A DNA stretch of 64,000 bases, from the NCBI GenBank assembly GCA_020161365.1, contig JAIUNU010000007.1, positions 1-64,000 of the forward strand. Reading direction: 5' to 3'. Position numbers and translations under genes: made by a program. Positions 26,429 through 35,676 of the stretch are shown piece by piece; the stretch's first letter is position 1, and the number at the start of each line of letters is the position of its first letter. The stretch comes from Pseudomonadota bacterium. GTDB lineage: Bacteria; Pseudomonadota; Alphaproteobacteria; Caulobacterales; Caulobacteraceae. Below the pieces are notes generated by a model, which ran no database searches, was not told the DNA's origin, and worked only from the letters and a program-made list of their open reading frames with translations.

Positions 26429-27481
26429 CTAAAGCGCCGCCAGTACCGCGTCGCCCATTTCCGTCGTGGTCAGCGAACCGCCCAGGTCTCGGGTCCGGGC
26501 GCCGTTGTCGAGGGCGGCCTTCACCGCGGCCAGCAGGGCGTCGGCGGCTTCGGTCTGTTTGAGCGACCAGCGAAGGGCCATCTCGAACGATAGGATGGCG
26601 GCGAGCGGGTTGGCCAGGCCTTTGCCGGCGATGTCCGGGGCTGAGCCGTGGATCGGCTCATAGAGGCCCGGTTTGCCCGGCGCGCCCAGAGCGGCCGAGG
26701 GCAGCATGCCCAGCGACCCCGTCAGCATGGCCGCCGCGTCCGACAGGATGTCGCCGAACAGGTTGTCGGTGACGATCACGTCGAACTGCTTGGGGGCGCG
26801 GACCAGCTGCATGGCGCAGTTGTCGGCCAGGATGTGCTCGAGCTGGACGTCCGGATATTCCCGGGCGTGGAGGTCGGTGATCACCTGCTTCCAGAGCAGG
26901 CCGGATTCCATGACGTTCGACTTTTCGGCCGAGTGGACCTTGTTGGTGCGGCCGCGCGCCAGCTCGAAGGCCACGCGTCCGACGCGCTCGATCTCGCTGG
27001 TCGTGTAAACCTGAGTGTCGAAGCCCTTCTTCTGACCGTCGGCCAAGTCCTCGATGCCGCGCGGCTGGCCGAAATAGACCCCGCCCACCAGTTCGCGCAC
27101 GAACAGGATGTCCAGGCCCGAGACCAGTTCCGGCTTCAGGCTGGAGGCGCCGGCCAGGGCTTCGAAGCAATAGGCCGGACGCAGGTTGGCGAACACGTCC
27201 ATCGCCTTGCGCAGGTTCAGGAGGCCGGCTTCGGGGCGCAGGTGACGCGGGGCGTTGGCCCATTTCGGACCGCCGACCGCGCCCATCAGCGCCGCGTCGC
27301 TGGCGATGGCCTGGTCGCGGACCTCGTCGGTCAGCGGCGTGCCGTGAACATCATAGCTGGCGCCGCCGTAGAGGGCCTCTTCCACCGTCAGGTCGGGCGT
27401 GAGCGCGGCCGCCACGCGGCGCACCTCGGCGCAGACTTCCGGGCCGATGCCGTCGCCGGGCAGGAGGAGAAGAGTCGCCAT
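26429..27481 (-). CDS. leuB: 3-isopropylmalate dehydrogenase
   Basis: 350 residues. It begins [16 protein letters not shown], the NAD-dependent isocitrate/isopropylmalate dehydrogenase start, and has [13 protein letters not shown](V/T)GGVYFG, the catalytic Tyr-Tyr/Lys region and [20 protein letters not shown]. It oxidises and decarboxylates 3-isopropylmalate in leucine synthesis. The start at 27481 lies one base after the ABM gene stop; the frame extends further but without family similarity. Fourth gene of the leuC-leuD-ABM-leuB cluster. Confidence 0.96.
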   Translation of the reverse strand: MATLLLLPGDGIGPEVCAEVRRVAAALTPDLTVEEALYGGASYDVHGTPLTDEVRDQAIASDAALMGAVGGPKWANAPRHLRPEAGLLNLRKAMDVFANLRPAYCFEALAGASSLKPELVSGLDILFVRELVGGVYFGQPRGIEDLADGQKKGFDTQVYTTSEIERVGRVAFELARGRTNKVHSAEKSNVMESGLLWKQVITDLHAREYPDVQLEHILADNCAMQLVRAPKQFDVIVTDNLFGDILSDAAAMLTGSLGMLPSAALGAPGKPGLYEPIHGSAPDIAGKGLANPLAAILSFEMALRWSLKQTEAADALLAAVKAALDNGARTRDLGGSLTTTEMGDAVLAAL

Positions 27482-27482
27482 C

Positions 27483-27785
27483 TTAGATCTCGCGATAGTC
27501 TGAAACGTCGAAGGAGGACATGCGGCGCTCATGGACGCCCAGCGCGGCGCAGGCCGCGCGCCACGCCGCCATATGCGGGCTGGCGCGATGGAATTCCAAG
27601 GCCGCCGCGTCGGTGAAGTGTTCGAAAACCCGGATCAGACCGGGGTCCAGCGGGTCTTCGGAAAGGGCGTAGGCCAGGCAGCCCGGCTCGCCGCGCGATC
27701 CCTCCACCTGAGCCGCCAGATGCGGACGCAGCTCGGCCAGGCGTTCGGGCGCGATGCGGATAGAACCGGCGAGGATGATGGTCAT
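27483..27785 (-). CDS. ABM-domain protein (putative quinol monooxygenase)
   Basis: 100 residues forming one antibiotic-biosynthesis-monooxygenase (dimeric ferredoxin-like) domain: [35 protein letters not shown] matches the family pattern (only summarised), then [19 protein letters not shown]. Small YgiN-like enzymes oxidise quinols or other small molecules, but many have no known substrate. It lies between leuD and leuB, one base from leuB, so it is co-expressed with leucine biosynthesis for no obvious reason. Confidence 0.85.
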   Translation of the reverse strand: MTIILAGSIRIAPERLAELRPHLAAQVEGSRGEPGCLAYALSEDPLDPGLIRVFEHFTDAAALEFHRASPHMAAWRAACAALGVHERRMSSFDVSDYREI

Positions 27786-27809
27786 GGTCGCTCAACGCCC
27801 CAAAATACA

Positions 27810-27911
27810 GTGTCATCCCGGACGCGCTTGCGCGATCCGGGACCCAGGGGCGACGGCAGTGCATCGGGCCCTGGGTCCCGGCTCTCCGCTGCGCTGCGGC
27901 CGGGATGACAC
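27810..27911. repeat. REP-like palindromic intergenic repeat
   Basis: A 102-bp nested palindrome between leuD and the ABM gene. Outer arms GTGTCATCCCGG (27810-27821) and CCGGGATGACAC (27900-27911) are perfect; inner arms GGACCCAGGG (about 27839-27849) and CCCTGGGTCC (about 27868-27878) also pair. The GTCATCCCGG core is typical of dispersed intergenic repeats in alphaproteobacteria. In the operon it would form a long mRNA hairpin that could protect the leuCD transcript or lower downstream expression. Confidence 0.75.
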
Positions 27912-27925
27912 GCTCTACTGCTGCC

Positions 27926-28534
27926 TTAAGCCTCCAGCCAGGGCTGGCTGATGGCGCGCTTGCTCTCGAACAGGTCGATGTCGCCGCCGTGCTGCAGGGT
28001 CTCGCCGATGGCGTCGAGACCTTTCAGCATCTTTTCCTTGCGGACCGGGTCAATGTCGAAGCCGATCGTCTTGCCCGAGGGCGAGATCACGGTCTGGGCT
28101 TCCAGGTCGACGCTGACCATGTGGTTGCCGCCCTTAGCCTCGTCCATCAGCAGGGCGAGGTCTTCCGGGCTGACCACCACCGGCAGCAGGCCGTTGTTGA
28201 AGCAGTTGTTGAAGAAGATGTCGGCGAAACTGGTCGAGATCACGCACATGATCCCGAAGTCCATCAGCGCCCAGGGCGCATGCTCGCGCGAGCTGCCGCA
28301 GCCGAAGTTGTCGCCGGCGATCAGCACGGACGCGCTCTTGTACTCGGGCTTGTTCAGCACAAAGTCGCTGATCTCATTGCCGTCGGCGTCGAAGCGGAAA
28401 TCGTAGAACAGGCCCTTGGCCAGCCCCTCGCGCTCCACGGTCTTGAGGAACTGCTTGGGAATGATCTGGTCGGTGTCGATATTGGCCAGCTCCAGCGGAG
28501 CCGCGCGGCCGTCGAGGCGGGTGAAGGCCTTCAT
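27926..28534 (-). CDS. leuD: 3-isopropylmalate dehydratase small subunit
   Basis: 202 residues, matching LeuD length. Family motifs [30 protein letters not shown] and [20 protein letters not shown] are present. It supplies the swivelling domain that completes the aconitase-like active site of LeuC. The ATG overlaps the leuC stop (ATGA), ensuring equal subunit production. Confidence 0.97.
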   Translation of the reverse strand: MKAFTRLDGRAAPLELANIDTDQIIPKQFLKTVEREGLAKGLFYDFRFDADGNEISDFVLNKPEYKSASVLIAGDNFGCGSSREHAPWALMDFGIMCVISTSFADIFFNNCFNNGLLPVVVSPEDLALLMDEAKGGNHMVSVDLEAQTVISPSGKTIGFDIDPVRKEKMLKGLDAIGETLQHGGDIDLFESKRAISQPWLEA

Positions 28535-29970
28535 TGGGCGGTCTCCGAGAAGAGGGTGCGCACGTCGACCAGATGGCCCGCGATCGCCGCCGCCGCCGCC
28601 ATGGCGGGCGAGACGAGGTGGGTGCGACCGGCGCGGCCTTGGCGGCCTTCGAAGTTGCGATTGCTGGTAGAGGCGCAGCGCTCGCCTGGGGCTAGCTTGT
28701 CGGGGTTCATGGCCAGGCACATCGAGCAGCCGGGCTCGCGCCAGTCGAAGCCGGCGGCCTTGAAGATGGCGTCCAGGCCTTCTTCCTCGGCCTGTTCCTT
28801 CACAAGGCCAGAGCCGGGAACGACCATGGCCTTGACGTGCGGCGCCACCAGGCGGCCGTGCAGGAAGGCTTCCTGAACCACGGCGGCGGCGGCGCGCATG
28901 TCTTCGATGCGGCTGTTGGTGCAAGAGCCGATGAAGACGCGGTCGATCTTGGCTTCCGAGATCGGCTGGCCGGCTTTCAGGCCCATATAGTCCAGCGCCC
29001 GGTGGGCGGCGGCGCGCTTGTCGGGCGTGGCGAAGCTTTCCGGATCGGGGACGTTGCCGGTGACCGGGATGACGTCCTCAGGGGAGGTGCCCCAGGTGAC
29101 CATCGGAACCAAGGCCGAGCCGTCGATCACGACCGTGCGGTCGAAGACGGCGTCCTCGTCGGTGAAGAAGGTCTTCCAGTGGCTCAGCGCCATGTCCCAG
29201 GCCGCGCCCTTGGGAGCCGCCGGCTTGCCCTGGATGTAGGCGAAGGTCTTCTCGTCCGGCGCCACCAGGCCGGCCTTGGCGCCGCCCTCGATGGTCAGGT
29301 TGCAGAGGGTCATGCGGCCCTCCATCGACAGGCCGCGAATGGCCTCGCCGGCGAACTCGATGACATAGCCGGTGCCGCCGGCGGTGCCGATCTCGCCGAT
29401 CACGGCCAAGGCCACGTCCTTGCCGGTCACGCCGGGCGGCAGCTGGCCGTCGACGCGGACCAGCATGTTCTTGGCCTTCTTCTGGCGCAGGGTCTGGGTG
29501 GCCAGGACGTGCTCGACCTCGGACGTGCCGATGCCGTGGGCCAGGGCCCCGAAGGCGCCATGGGTCGAGGTGTGGCTGTCGCCGCAGACAATGGTCATGC
29601 CCGGCTGGGTGCGGCCCTGCTCGGGACCGACCACGTGGACGATGCCGTTGCGGATGTCGCCCATCGGGAAGAACTCGATGCCGTTGTCGGCGACGTTGCG
29701 GGCCAGCGTCTTCAGCTGCAGGCGCGCTTCTTCGTCCGCCACGGCGTCGACGCCCAGAGCCTGGCCCTCGGTCGGAATGTTGTGGTCGGCCACGGCCAGG
29801 GTGCGATCGGGCCGGCGCACCTTGCGGCCGGCCGCGCGAAGGCCCGCGAAGGCCTGCGGCGTGGTCACCTCGTGGATGAGGTGCAGGTCGATATAGAGGA
29901 TCGCTTCGCCGCCTGCTTCGCTGACGACGTGGGCGTCCCAGATCTTGTCGTAAAGGGTTTTGCCGGACAT
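28531..29970 (-). CDS. leuC: 3-isopropylmalate dehydratase large subunit
   Basis: 479 residues. It begins [16 protein letters not shown], the canonical LeuC start; an ATG ten codons upstream (30000) is less likely. Aconitase-family 4Fe-4S cysteines are in [10 protein letters not shown] and [39 protein letters not shown] active-site motif is present. It isomerises 2- to 3-isopropylmalate. It is preceded by a structured leader (separate entry) and leads the leuC-leuD-ABM-leuB operon. leuA is not in the window. Confidence 0.97.
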   Translation of the reverse strand: MSGKTLYDKIWDAHVVSEAGGEAILYIDLHLIHEVTTPQAFAGLRAAGRKVRRPDRTLAVADHNIPTEGQALGVDAVADEEARLQLKTLARNVADNGIEFFPMGDIRNGIVHVVGPEQGRTQPGMTIVCGDSHTSTHGAFGALAHGIGTSEVEHVLATQTLRQKKAKNMLVRVDGQLPPGVTGKDVALAVIGEIGTAGGTGYVIEFAGEAIRGLSMEGRMTLCNLTIEGGAKAGLVAPDEKTFAYIQGKPAAPKGAAWDMALSHWKTFFTDEDAVFDRTVVIDGSALVPMVTWGTSPEDVIPVTGNVPDPESFATPDKRAAAHRALDYMGLKAGQPISEAKIDRVFIGSCTNSRIEDMRAAAAVVQEAFLHGRLVAPHVKAMVVPGSGLVKEQAEEEGLDAIFKAAGFDWREPGCSMCLAMNPDKLAPGERCASTSNRNFEGRQGRAGRTHLVSPAMAAAAAIAGHLVDVRTLFSETAQ

Positions 29971-30282
29971 GGCGGGGATATAGGGCGGATCGTGCGCCAA
30001 AATCCAGAGCTGGGCGGGCTGAGAGCCAAATTCTTGCGCCGTTGATGGCGGCGCGGCGACACTAGGCCGGTCAAACGCAAAGGGCGCGCCCGTCTTTCGA
30101 CCTGTCGGCGCGCCCTCGCATCGTTTTCAGCCTTCGGGGGCCGATGGCGCCTGCCCGAAGAGGGCCGTCCACTAGAAAGGAGACGGTCTGGAAGCCCGGG
30201 CGATGGTCGCCGGGGGTGAGTAAAGCGTCTCACGGATCGGCGTTTTGTCAAGTCGCGTGCGGTCGCACGTAAGCTTGGCCGG
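29971..30282 (-). promoter_or_regulatory. Structured leader region upstream of leuC
   Basis: 312 bases without a gene between the LysR stop and leuC. Read on the minus strand it holds three successive stem-loops: CCGTC/GACGG, CTTCGGG/CCCGAAG (arms at 30154-30160 and 30132-30138 on the plus numbering) and the strong GGGCGCGCC/GGCGCGCCC hairpin followed by TTTGCGTTT. This layout suits an attenuator for leucine biosynthesis. No clear Leu-rich leader peptide was found. The last hairpin could instead simply terminate the LysR transcript. Confidence 0.45.
30082..30115 (-). terminator. Rho-independent terminator or attenuator hairpin before leuC
   Basis: A 9-bp perfect GC stem (30082-30090 with 30107-30115) with a 16-nt loop, and TTTGCGTTT on the minus strand downstream, ending about 100 bases before the leuC start. 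It may end the LysR transcript or attenuate leu transcription. Confidence 0.6.
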
Positions 30283-31248
30283 CTACGGGTCGCCCCGGGT
30301 GAGCGGTGACGCGGCGGGCGCATTGAGCGGCGCCATGGCGGCGTATCGAGCGATCAATGGGTCGGCCGCCACCTGCGCCAGCACCCAGTCGCGAAAGGCG
30401 ACGATCTTGCGAACCCGAGCCCGCTCGCGCGGATAGGCCAGCCAATACCCGTCCGTATAGCGCGCCACCACGTCGAACGGCATGACCAGCCGCCCCTCCG
30501 CCAGCTCGCGCGCGAAAAAGATCGGCGAGCCCAGGGCGGCGCCCTGTCCGGCGAGCGCGCTAGCCACCTCCAGCGTCTGGGCGTCGGCGACGAGGCTTGG
30601 CGCCGGCCGGTTCGAGGCGCCGCTCACGCCTGCGGCCTGGAACCACTCCTCCCATTCGCGGGCCACGCCGATACGCTGTGCGTTGAGCAGGTCTTCGGGG
30701 CGAGCCAGGCCGCCGATCCGCTCCAGGAAGCCGGGGGCGACCAGCACGGTCTGGACGGCTGGGATCAGAAAGTGCGCCTCCAGCCCCGGCCAATCGCCGC
30801 GCCCGCCGCGCAGGGCGACGTCGGCCCCGCCGCCGGCCAGATCGATGACCTGGCTGGTCGCCTCCAGGCGCACGGCGACGCGGGGGTGAGCGATCTGGAA
30901 GCCGCCCAGGCGCGGGGCAAGCCACAGCCCGCCAAGACTCTGGACGGTGGTGATCGAAAGCACGCCCGCCTCCGTCTCGACCAGATCGGCGACCGTCGCG
31001 CGCAAAAGTGACAGCGCCTCGGTAGCGGCTCGCGACAGGCGCTCGCCGGCGGGCGTCAGGGTGACCTCCCGGGGCAGGCGATGGAAGAGCGGCTGATCCA
31101 GCCGTTGCTCGAGGGCGCGCACCTGCCAGCTGACCGCAGCCTGGGTCATGCCCAACTCGCCGGCGGCGCGGGTGAAGCTCTTCAGACGAGCGGCGGCTTC
31201 GAACACGCGAATAGCGCTGAGCGGCAGGCGGGCGAGGATGTCAGACAT
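30283..31248 (-). CDS. LysR-family transcriptional regulator (GcvA-like)
   Basis: 321 residues. The N-terminal winged HTH (about 8-67: LSAIRVFEAAARLKSFTRAAGELGMTQAAVSWQVRALE pattern summarised) is the GcvA-like subtype (PLSAIRVFEA). A LysR substrate-binding domain covers about 90-300 and a Pro/Ala tail follows. It is divergent to the tiny ORF at 31340 and lies upstream of the leu operon on the same strand. Leu genes are classic LysR targets elsewhere, but GcvA-like members usually control other genes, so any link to leuC is only a possibility. Confidence 0.92.
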   Translation of the reverse strand: MSDILARLPLSAIRVFEAAARLKSFTRAAGELGMTQAAVSWQVRALEQRLDQPLFHRLPREVTLTPAGERLSRAATEALSLLRATVADLVETEAGVLSITTVQSLGGLWLAPRLGGFQIAHPRVAVRLEATSQVIDLAGGGADVALRGGRGDWPGLEAHFLIPAVQTVLVAPGFLERIGGLARPEDLLNAQRIGVAREWEEWFQAAGVSGASNRPAPSLVADAQTLEVASALAGQGAALGSPIFFARELAEGRLVMPFDVVARYTDGYWLAYPRERARVRKIVAFRDWVLAQVAADPLIARYAAMAPLNAPAASPLTRGDP

Positions 31249-31261
31249 AAGTAAGGCTTAT
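31247..31261. promoter_or_regulatory. Candidate LysR operator at the regulator start codon
   Basis: Perfect dyad ATAAG-TAAGG-CTTAT overlapping the regulator ATG and facing the divergent small ORF. It fits the LysR T-N11-A style and would serve autoregulation. Only this one site is seen. Confidence 0.35.
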
Positions 31262-31339
31262 GCATAGCCAAGGAGTGCGCGTTTGTCATTCCCGACACCA
31301 GAGCCGAAAAGCCCCTGTGACCGGAGCAGGAGGACGACG

Positions 31340-31471
31340 ATGATCGACACCGCCTTCAAGACGCATAAGGAAACTGAGTTTGGCTGGGTTTGGGCGCTGC
31401 AGGCCCTGTGGCGGCTCCTGCGCCGGCGTTCAGAGCCCCGGCGATATCCCCGCCTGATCGCGCCGCGATAA
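31340..31471 (+). CDS. Small basic protein (43 residues), divergent from the LysR gene
   Basis: The ATG at 31340 has an excellent Shine-Dalgarno sequence (GGAGGACGACG). The product starts MIDTAFKTHKETEFGWVWAL, with an amphipathic Trp-rich middle and an Arg-rich tail (RRRSEPRRYPR). No family recognised. Position divergent to a LysR gene suggests it may be the regulator's target. It ends just before a bidirectional terminator. Its existence rests on the ribosome site and placement only. Confidence 0.5.
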   Translation: MIDTAFKTHKETEFGWVWALQALWRLLRRRSEPRRYPRLIAPR

Positions 31472-31484
31472 GGCGCAAGAAAAA

Positions 31485-31508
31485 GGCCCCGGTGTCTCCA
31501 CCGGGGCC
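31485..31508. terminator. Bidirectional terminator between the small ORF and rplS
   Basis: Perfect 10-bp stem GGCCCCGGTG / CACCGGGGCC with a TCTC loop. On the minus strand it is followed by TTTTTCTTG, a good U-tract, so it mainly ends the trmD-rplS transcript. It can also stop the small plus-strand gene. Confidence 0.9.
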
Positions 31509-31533
31509 TCGTTCATTTCCGAGTGTCAGAAGA

Positions 31534-31929
31534 TTAGTCTTCCGACGAAGCCGAAGCCTTCGGGCCGCCAGCGCGCTCGGCGATACGGGCCGACTTACCG
31601 CGACGGTCGCGCAGGTAGTACAGCTTGGCGCGACGGACGACGCCGCGACGCTTGACTTCGATGCTTTCGATGCTCGGCGACAGCAGCGGGAACAGACGTT
31701 CCACGCCTTCGCCGAACGAAATCTTACGGACCGTGAAGCTCTCGTGCACGCCCGTGCCGGCGCGGGCGATGCAGACGCCTTCGTAGGCCTGAACGCGTTC
31801 GCGCTCGCCTTCCTTGATCTTCACGTTGACGCGCAGGGTGTCGCCGGGACGGAAGTCCGGGATCGCGCGGGCGGCCAGCAGACGGGCCGATTCTTCTTGC
31901 TCGAGCTGAGCGATGATGTTCGCAGCCAT
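31534..31929 (-). CDS. rplS: 50S ribosomal protein L19
   Basis: 131 residues. L19 landmarks: [63 protein letters not shown] (in part) and [22 protein letters not shown]. It has the small acidic C-terminal extension seen in alphaproteobacteria. The ATG at 31929 has GGAG eight bases upstream; a GTG two codons earlier abuts the trmD stop. It forms the trmD-rplS pair common in bacteria. Confidence 0.97.
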   Translation of the reverse strand: MAANIIAQLEQEESARLLAARAIPDFRPGDTLRVNVKIKEGERERVQAYEGVCIARAGTGVHESFTVRKISFGEGVERLFPLLSPSIESIEVKRRGVVRRAKLYYLRDRRGKSARIAERAGGPKASASSED

Positions 31930-31934
31930 GGTCA

Positions 31935-32669
31935 CTACTCCTTGGGCTTACCCGTTTTCGGGTCGCCTTTTGCCTGTTGATTGGCGAGGTGGGCTTCCCA
32001 GAGATCCGGGCGCCGCTCGCGGGTCGTCTCTTCACGCATACGCCTGCGCCATTGGTCGATCTTCTTGTGATCGCCCGACAGCAGCACCTCGGGGATGTCG
32101 AGCCCTTCGAACGTCCGCGGCCTAGTATACTGCGGATGCTCAAGGAGACCGTCCTCGAAGCTTTCTTCCAGCGTGCTCTCGATATTCCCCAGAACCCCCG
32201 GGGCAAGTCGAACGCACGCCTCGATCACGACCATCGCCGCCGCCTCGCCACCGGCAAGGACCGCGTCTCCGACCGAGACTTCCTCGAACCCCCGGGCGTC
32301 AAGCACCCGCTGATCCACCCCTTCGAAGCGGCCGCACAGCACCACGATACCGGGCGCCTTGGACCACTCCCGCACACGCGCCTGGGTCAGGGGCCGACCC
32401 CGGGCGCTCATGTACAAAAGCGGCCGCCCATCGGCCTCTAAGCTGTCCAGCGCAGAGGCGATAACGTCCGCTTTCAATACGGCTCCAGCGCCGCCACCTG
32501 CAGGGGTGTCGTCGAGGAAGCCGCGCTTATCCTTGGAAAAGGCGCGAATGTCCAGTGTTTCCAATCGCCACAGGTCCTGCTCCTTCCAGGCGGTCCCGAT
32601 CATCGAGACGCCGAGCGGGCCGGGGAAGGCCTCGGGGAACATGGTCAGGACGGTGGCGGTGAACGGCAT
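31935..32669 (-). CDS. trmD: tRNA (guanine-37-N1)-methyltransferase
   Basis: 244 residues with the SPOUT trefoil-knot fold of Trm[43 protein letters not shown] and [30 protein letters not shown]. The C-terminal half binds the tRNA anticodon region. It makes m1G37 to prevent frameshifting. It is five bases upstream of rplS and divergent from the TadG-like gene. Confidence 0.97.
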   Translation of the reverse strand: MPFTATVLTMFPEAFPGPLGVSMIGTAWKEQDLWRLETLDIRAFSKDKRGFLDDTPAGGGAGAVLKADVIASALDSLEADGRPLLYMSARGRPLTQARVREWSKAPGIVVLCGRFEGVDQRVLDARGFEEVSVGDAVLAGGEAAAMVVIEACVRLAPGVLGNIESTLEESFEDGLLEHPQYTRPRTFEGLDIPEVLLSGDHKKIDQWRRRMREETTRERRPDLWEAHLANQQAKGDPKTGKPKE

Positions 32670-32798
32670 GGGGGCTCTTTACCGTCAGCGACGGCCGGAG
32701 TCGAAGCCCGCGTGACGCACCCGTTCACCACGGGCATTTTCCAGTTGTTCACCGTCATCCGGCAAATTCAGGCGGAACCAAGAGGTCCGCACCGTCCC

Positions 32799-34688
32799 AT
32801 GCCCATCCAAGGCCGCTTCTTCCGACGTCTGAGCAAAGGCGTCGCCGCCCTCGCCGGACGTCTGCGGCGCGATGAGCGGGGCGCGATCGCCGTGCAGTTC
32901 GCGCTGCTGGCCCTGCCGCTGTCGATCCTCATCTTTGGCCTGGTGGACGTCGGACGTCTCAGTCTCCAGCGCCGTCAGATGCAGGACGCCCTGGACGCGG
33001 CGACCCTGATCGCCGCGCGTTCGACGGCCGCGACCGACGCAGAACTCGATGCTGCGGGCGACGCCGCGTTTCTGGCCGAAATCGCGGGGATGAACCTGGG
33101 CCTTACGGCGTCGAACTCGACCTTCACGGCGGGCACGAACAACCGCGTCGTCGGCTCGGTCACCGCCACCCTGAAGCCGATCATCGCCAATCTCTGGCAG
33201 AGCGGCGATTTTACCGTCACCGCCCGATCCGAGGTCGTCCGGTCGTCCAAGGACCTGGAAGTCGCCTTGGTGCTCGACATTACCGGCTCCATGGGCGGCA
33301 CGAGGATCGCTGACCTCAAGGTCGCAGCGTCGGATCTGGTGGATATCATCGTCCGCGACACCCAGACGCCCTTCTACTCGAAGATCGCCCTGGTGCCTTA
33401 TGCGGCCGGGGTCAATGTCGACACCTATGCCGACGCGGTCCGGGGGCCGGTTCCGGTGCGTAATGTCAGCAATGTCGATTGGTTGGCGGCAGGGACGTCG
33501 ATCTCCGCCATCAGCAAGGCGTCCCAGGCGCTGGTCACCGCCAACAGCCACGGTCTCGCCACGGGGGACCGGGTCTACATCTCGGGGATCACCGCCAGCG
33601 GTTCAAACAGCATGTCGTCGCTGAATGGGAGTGTTTACACGGTCACCCGCGACAATAGTAATCGCGTCAGACTCGACGGGATCGATACGCGCGGCAAGTC
33701 GAACTATGGCGGCGGCGGCAAGATCCAAAAATGTCTGACCGCCGATTGCAGCCTTGTGGTGACGACCAGCGCCGGGCACGGCTTTTCAAGCGGCGACCAA
33801 ATCAGCTTCACGGGGATCGGCGGCACGACCACGCTGAACGGCCAAACCCGCTCCATCACCAGCCTGACGAGCACGACGTTCGACACGGGCGTCGGCGGCC
33901 TCGGAACATCCGCCTATACCGGCGGGGGAACGGCGACCTGCGAGCAGAGCACGACGCCCGGATGTAAGCGTCTCGCCTACGTCAGCAACTGGGGCACGGA
34001 TGAGGTGCGGTCCATCAGCGCTTGCGTCAGCGAGCGAACGGGGCCTCAGGCCTACACGGACGCCGCGCCCAGTACCGCCTATGTTGGAACGAACTACCCA
34101 TCCACCGCGGCTGATTCTTATTCACCCAATCCCTGCCCGTCGGCGAAGATCACGCCGCTCACAAGCGACAAGGCTTCGCTTAAGGCGCAGATCAACGCTT
34201 ACGCCGCAGGCGGCTCGACGGCAGGCCATATTGGTCTGGCCTGGGGTTGGTACATGGTCGCGCCGAACTTCGGCTATCTCTGGCCCAGCGCGTCGCAGCG
34301 TCCGGCGGCCTATAAGACCAAGGACCTGATGAAGGTCGTGATCCTGATGACTGACGGCGCCTTCAACACGCCCTATTGCAACGGCGTTATCGCGGCGAAC
34401 GCTGGCAGCGGCAGCGGCAGCGACGATGATCACATCAATTGCAACGCGACGAACGGAGACTCGTTCTCGCAGGCGCGGGCGCTGTGCACGGCGATCAAGA
34501 ACAGCGCCTATGACATCACGCTTTACACTGTCGGCTTCGACGTCGGTTCGGACGCCACCGCAAAGACCTTCCTGACCGACTGCGCCTCGGACTCGTCCAA
34601 GGCCTTCTTCCCCGCCACCGGCTCGGAGTTGAAGTCGTCGTTCAAGGCGATCGCCCAGGAGATCTCATCACTCCGGATCTCCAAATAG
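32799..34688 (+). CDS. TadG-like pilus protein with vWA domain and tandem beta repeats
   Basis: About 629 residues. A TadE/G-like N-terminus (DERGAIAVQFALLALPLSILIFGLVDVGR) with one membrane helix is followed by a von Willebrand A domain whose MIDAS motif is DITGSMGG. The vWA fold is interrupted by roughly 155 residues holding two tandem repeats (each with an HG-[LF]-x-[TS]-GD-x-[VI] core), like the E1 FCCH-type repeats seen in some TadG proteins. It resumes with KVVILMTDGAFNT. The protein is probably extracytoplasmic, anchored in the inner membrane. No other tad genes are nearby. Start ATG 32799 has AAGAGG upstream; an earlier ATG at 32712 is possible. Confidence 0.85.
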   Translation: MPIQGRFFRRLSKGVAALAGRLRRDERGAIAVQFALLALPLSILIFGLVDVGRLSLQRRQMQDALDAATLIAARSTAATDAELDAAGDAAFLAEIAGMNLGLTASNSTFTAGTNNRVVGSVTATLKPIIANLWQSGDFTVTARSEVVRSSKDLEVALVLDITGSMGGTRIADLKVAASDLVDIIVRDTQTPFYSKIALVPYAAGVNVDTYADAVRGPVPVRNVSNVDWLAAGTSISAISKASQALVTANSHGLATGDRVYISGITASGSNSMSSLNGSVYTVTRDNSNRVRLDGIDTRGKSNYGGGGKIQKCLTADCSLVVTTSAGHGFSSGDQISFTGIGGTTTLNGQTRSITSLTSTTFDTGVGGLGTSAYTGGGTATCEQSTTPGCKRLAYVSNWGTDEVRSISACVSERTGPQAYTDAAPSTAYVGTNYPSTAADSYSPNPCPSAKITPLTSDKASLKAQINAYAAGGSTAGHIGLAWGWYMVAPNFGYLWPSASQRPAAYKTKDLMKVVILMTDGAFNTPYCNGVIAANAGSGSGSDDDHINCNATNGDSFSQARALCTAIKNSAYDITLYTVGFDVGSDATAKTFLTDCASDSSKAFFPATGSELKSSFKAIAQEISSLRISK

Positions 34689-34690
34689 AA

Positions 34691-34717
34691 AAGCCCCGCC
34701 GGGTCCCGGCGGGGCTT
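34691..34717. terminator. Terminator between convergent TadG-like and oxygenase genes
   Basis: Thirteen-base arms AAGCCCCGCCGGG (34691-34703) and CCCGGCGGGGCTT (34705-34717), with T-runs on both sides (TTTCTT after it on plus, TTTTCT on minus). It serves both converging genes. Confidence 0.9.
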
Positions 34718-34740
34718 TCTTGTCGCTGAGGCGGCGTGGG

Positions 34741-35676
34741 CTAGGCCAGCTTGATCTCGCGCAGGCGCTGCTGGAGGAATTCGTCAGCGGTGATCGACTC
34801 CGGATAACGATCCGGGTTTTCGGCCGTGACGCAGTTAGGCAGCGTCTTGATCTCGTAGTCTGACGCGAAATGCAGGAAGAACGGCGTCGAATAGCGCGGC
34901 ACGCCGCGACGTTCCGGCGGCGGGTTCACCACGCGGTGCACCGTCGAGGGCAGGACGTTGTTGGTCAGGCGCTCCAGCATGTCGCCGATATTGATCACTA
35001 GGCAGCCGGGCGGCGGATTGATCGGCAGCCACTGGCCGTCGCGGTCCAGCACCTCCAGGCCGCCCTCTTCGGCGCCCAGCAGCAGGGTAATGGTGTTGAT
35101 GTCGCCGTGGGCGCCGGCCCGCACGCCGGTAGCGTCTTGCGGGATCGGCGGGTAGTGCAGCAGGCGCAGCACCGAATTGCCGTCCTGGACGGTCGGCTTG
35201 AAGAAGTCGCGCTCCAGCTTCAGGTAGGTGGCGATCGCCTCCAGAACCTTGCCGCCCATGGCGTCCAGGCTGTTGTAGAGCCAGCTGACGTCGTGCTTGA
35301 ACGCGGGGATCTCGGCCGGCCAGACGTTGTCGGCCATGTGGGCGCGGAAACGGTGTCCGGGCGGCAGGTCGCGGCCCATATGCCAGAATTCCTTCAGGTC
35401 GTAGTGGTCTGCGCCCTTGGCGGTCTCGACGCCGAACGGGATGTAGCCGCGCGCGCCGCCCTTGACCCCGGCGTACTGCTTCTTGGTCTCGACCGGCAGG
35501 GCGAAGAAAGCTTTTGCGGAGTCGACGGCGGCGTCGATGCGCGCCTGATCCAGATCATAGTCGGACAGCACCGCGAAACCGTAGCGTTCGAACGAGGCGC
35601 CAAGCTCCTGCGCGAAGCGCGAAAAGTCCTTGGCGTAGAGAGAGAAAGAAACCGGATCGATGGCGGAGGTGGACAC
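34741..35676 (-). CDS. 2-oxoglutarate/Fe(II) oxygenase, isopenicillin-N-synthase-like
   Basis: 311 residues. The facial triad is readable: His and Asp in AHGDINTIT, distal His in STVHRVVNPP, and the 2OG-binding Arg in RYSTPFFLHF. The N-terminal non-haem dioxygenase domain (DIN: FAQELGASFERYGFAVLSDYD) is complete. Related bacterial enzymes are often annotated as 2OG oxygenases of unknown substrate; a few are ethylene-forming or flavonoid-like homologues. Monocistronic, divergent from the OmpA-like gene. Confidence 0.88.
   Translation of the reverse strand: MSTSAIDPVSFSLYAKDFSRFAQELGASFERYGFAVLSDYDLDQARIDAAVDSAKAFFALPVETKKQYAGVKGGARGYIPFGVETAKGADHYDLKEFWHMGRDLPPGHRFRAHMADNVWPAEIPAFKHDVSWLYNSLDAMGGKVLEAIATYLKLERDFFKPTVQDGNSVLRLLHYPPIPQDATGVRAGAHGDINTITLLLGAEEGGLEVLDRDGQWLPINPPPGCLVINIGDMLERLTNNVLPSTVHRVVNPPPERRGVPRYSTPFFLHFASDYEIKTLPNCVTAENPDRYPESITADEFLQQRLREIKLA

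Noticed and set aside
30064..30117. Leucine leader peptide in the leuC leader
   Set aside because: The short frames that can be drawn there contain at most one Leu codon and no strong ribosome site.
34741..35676. Beta-lactam biosynthesis because of isopenicillin-N-synthase similarity
   Set aside because: Only the general 2OG oxygenase fold is shared; no ACV synthetase or other pathway gene is present.
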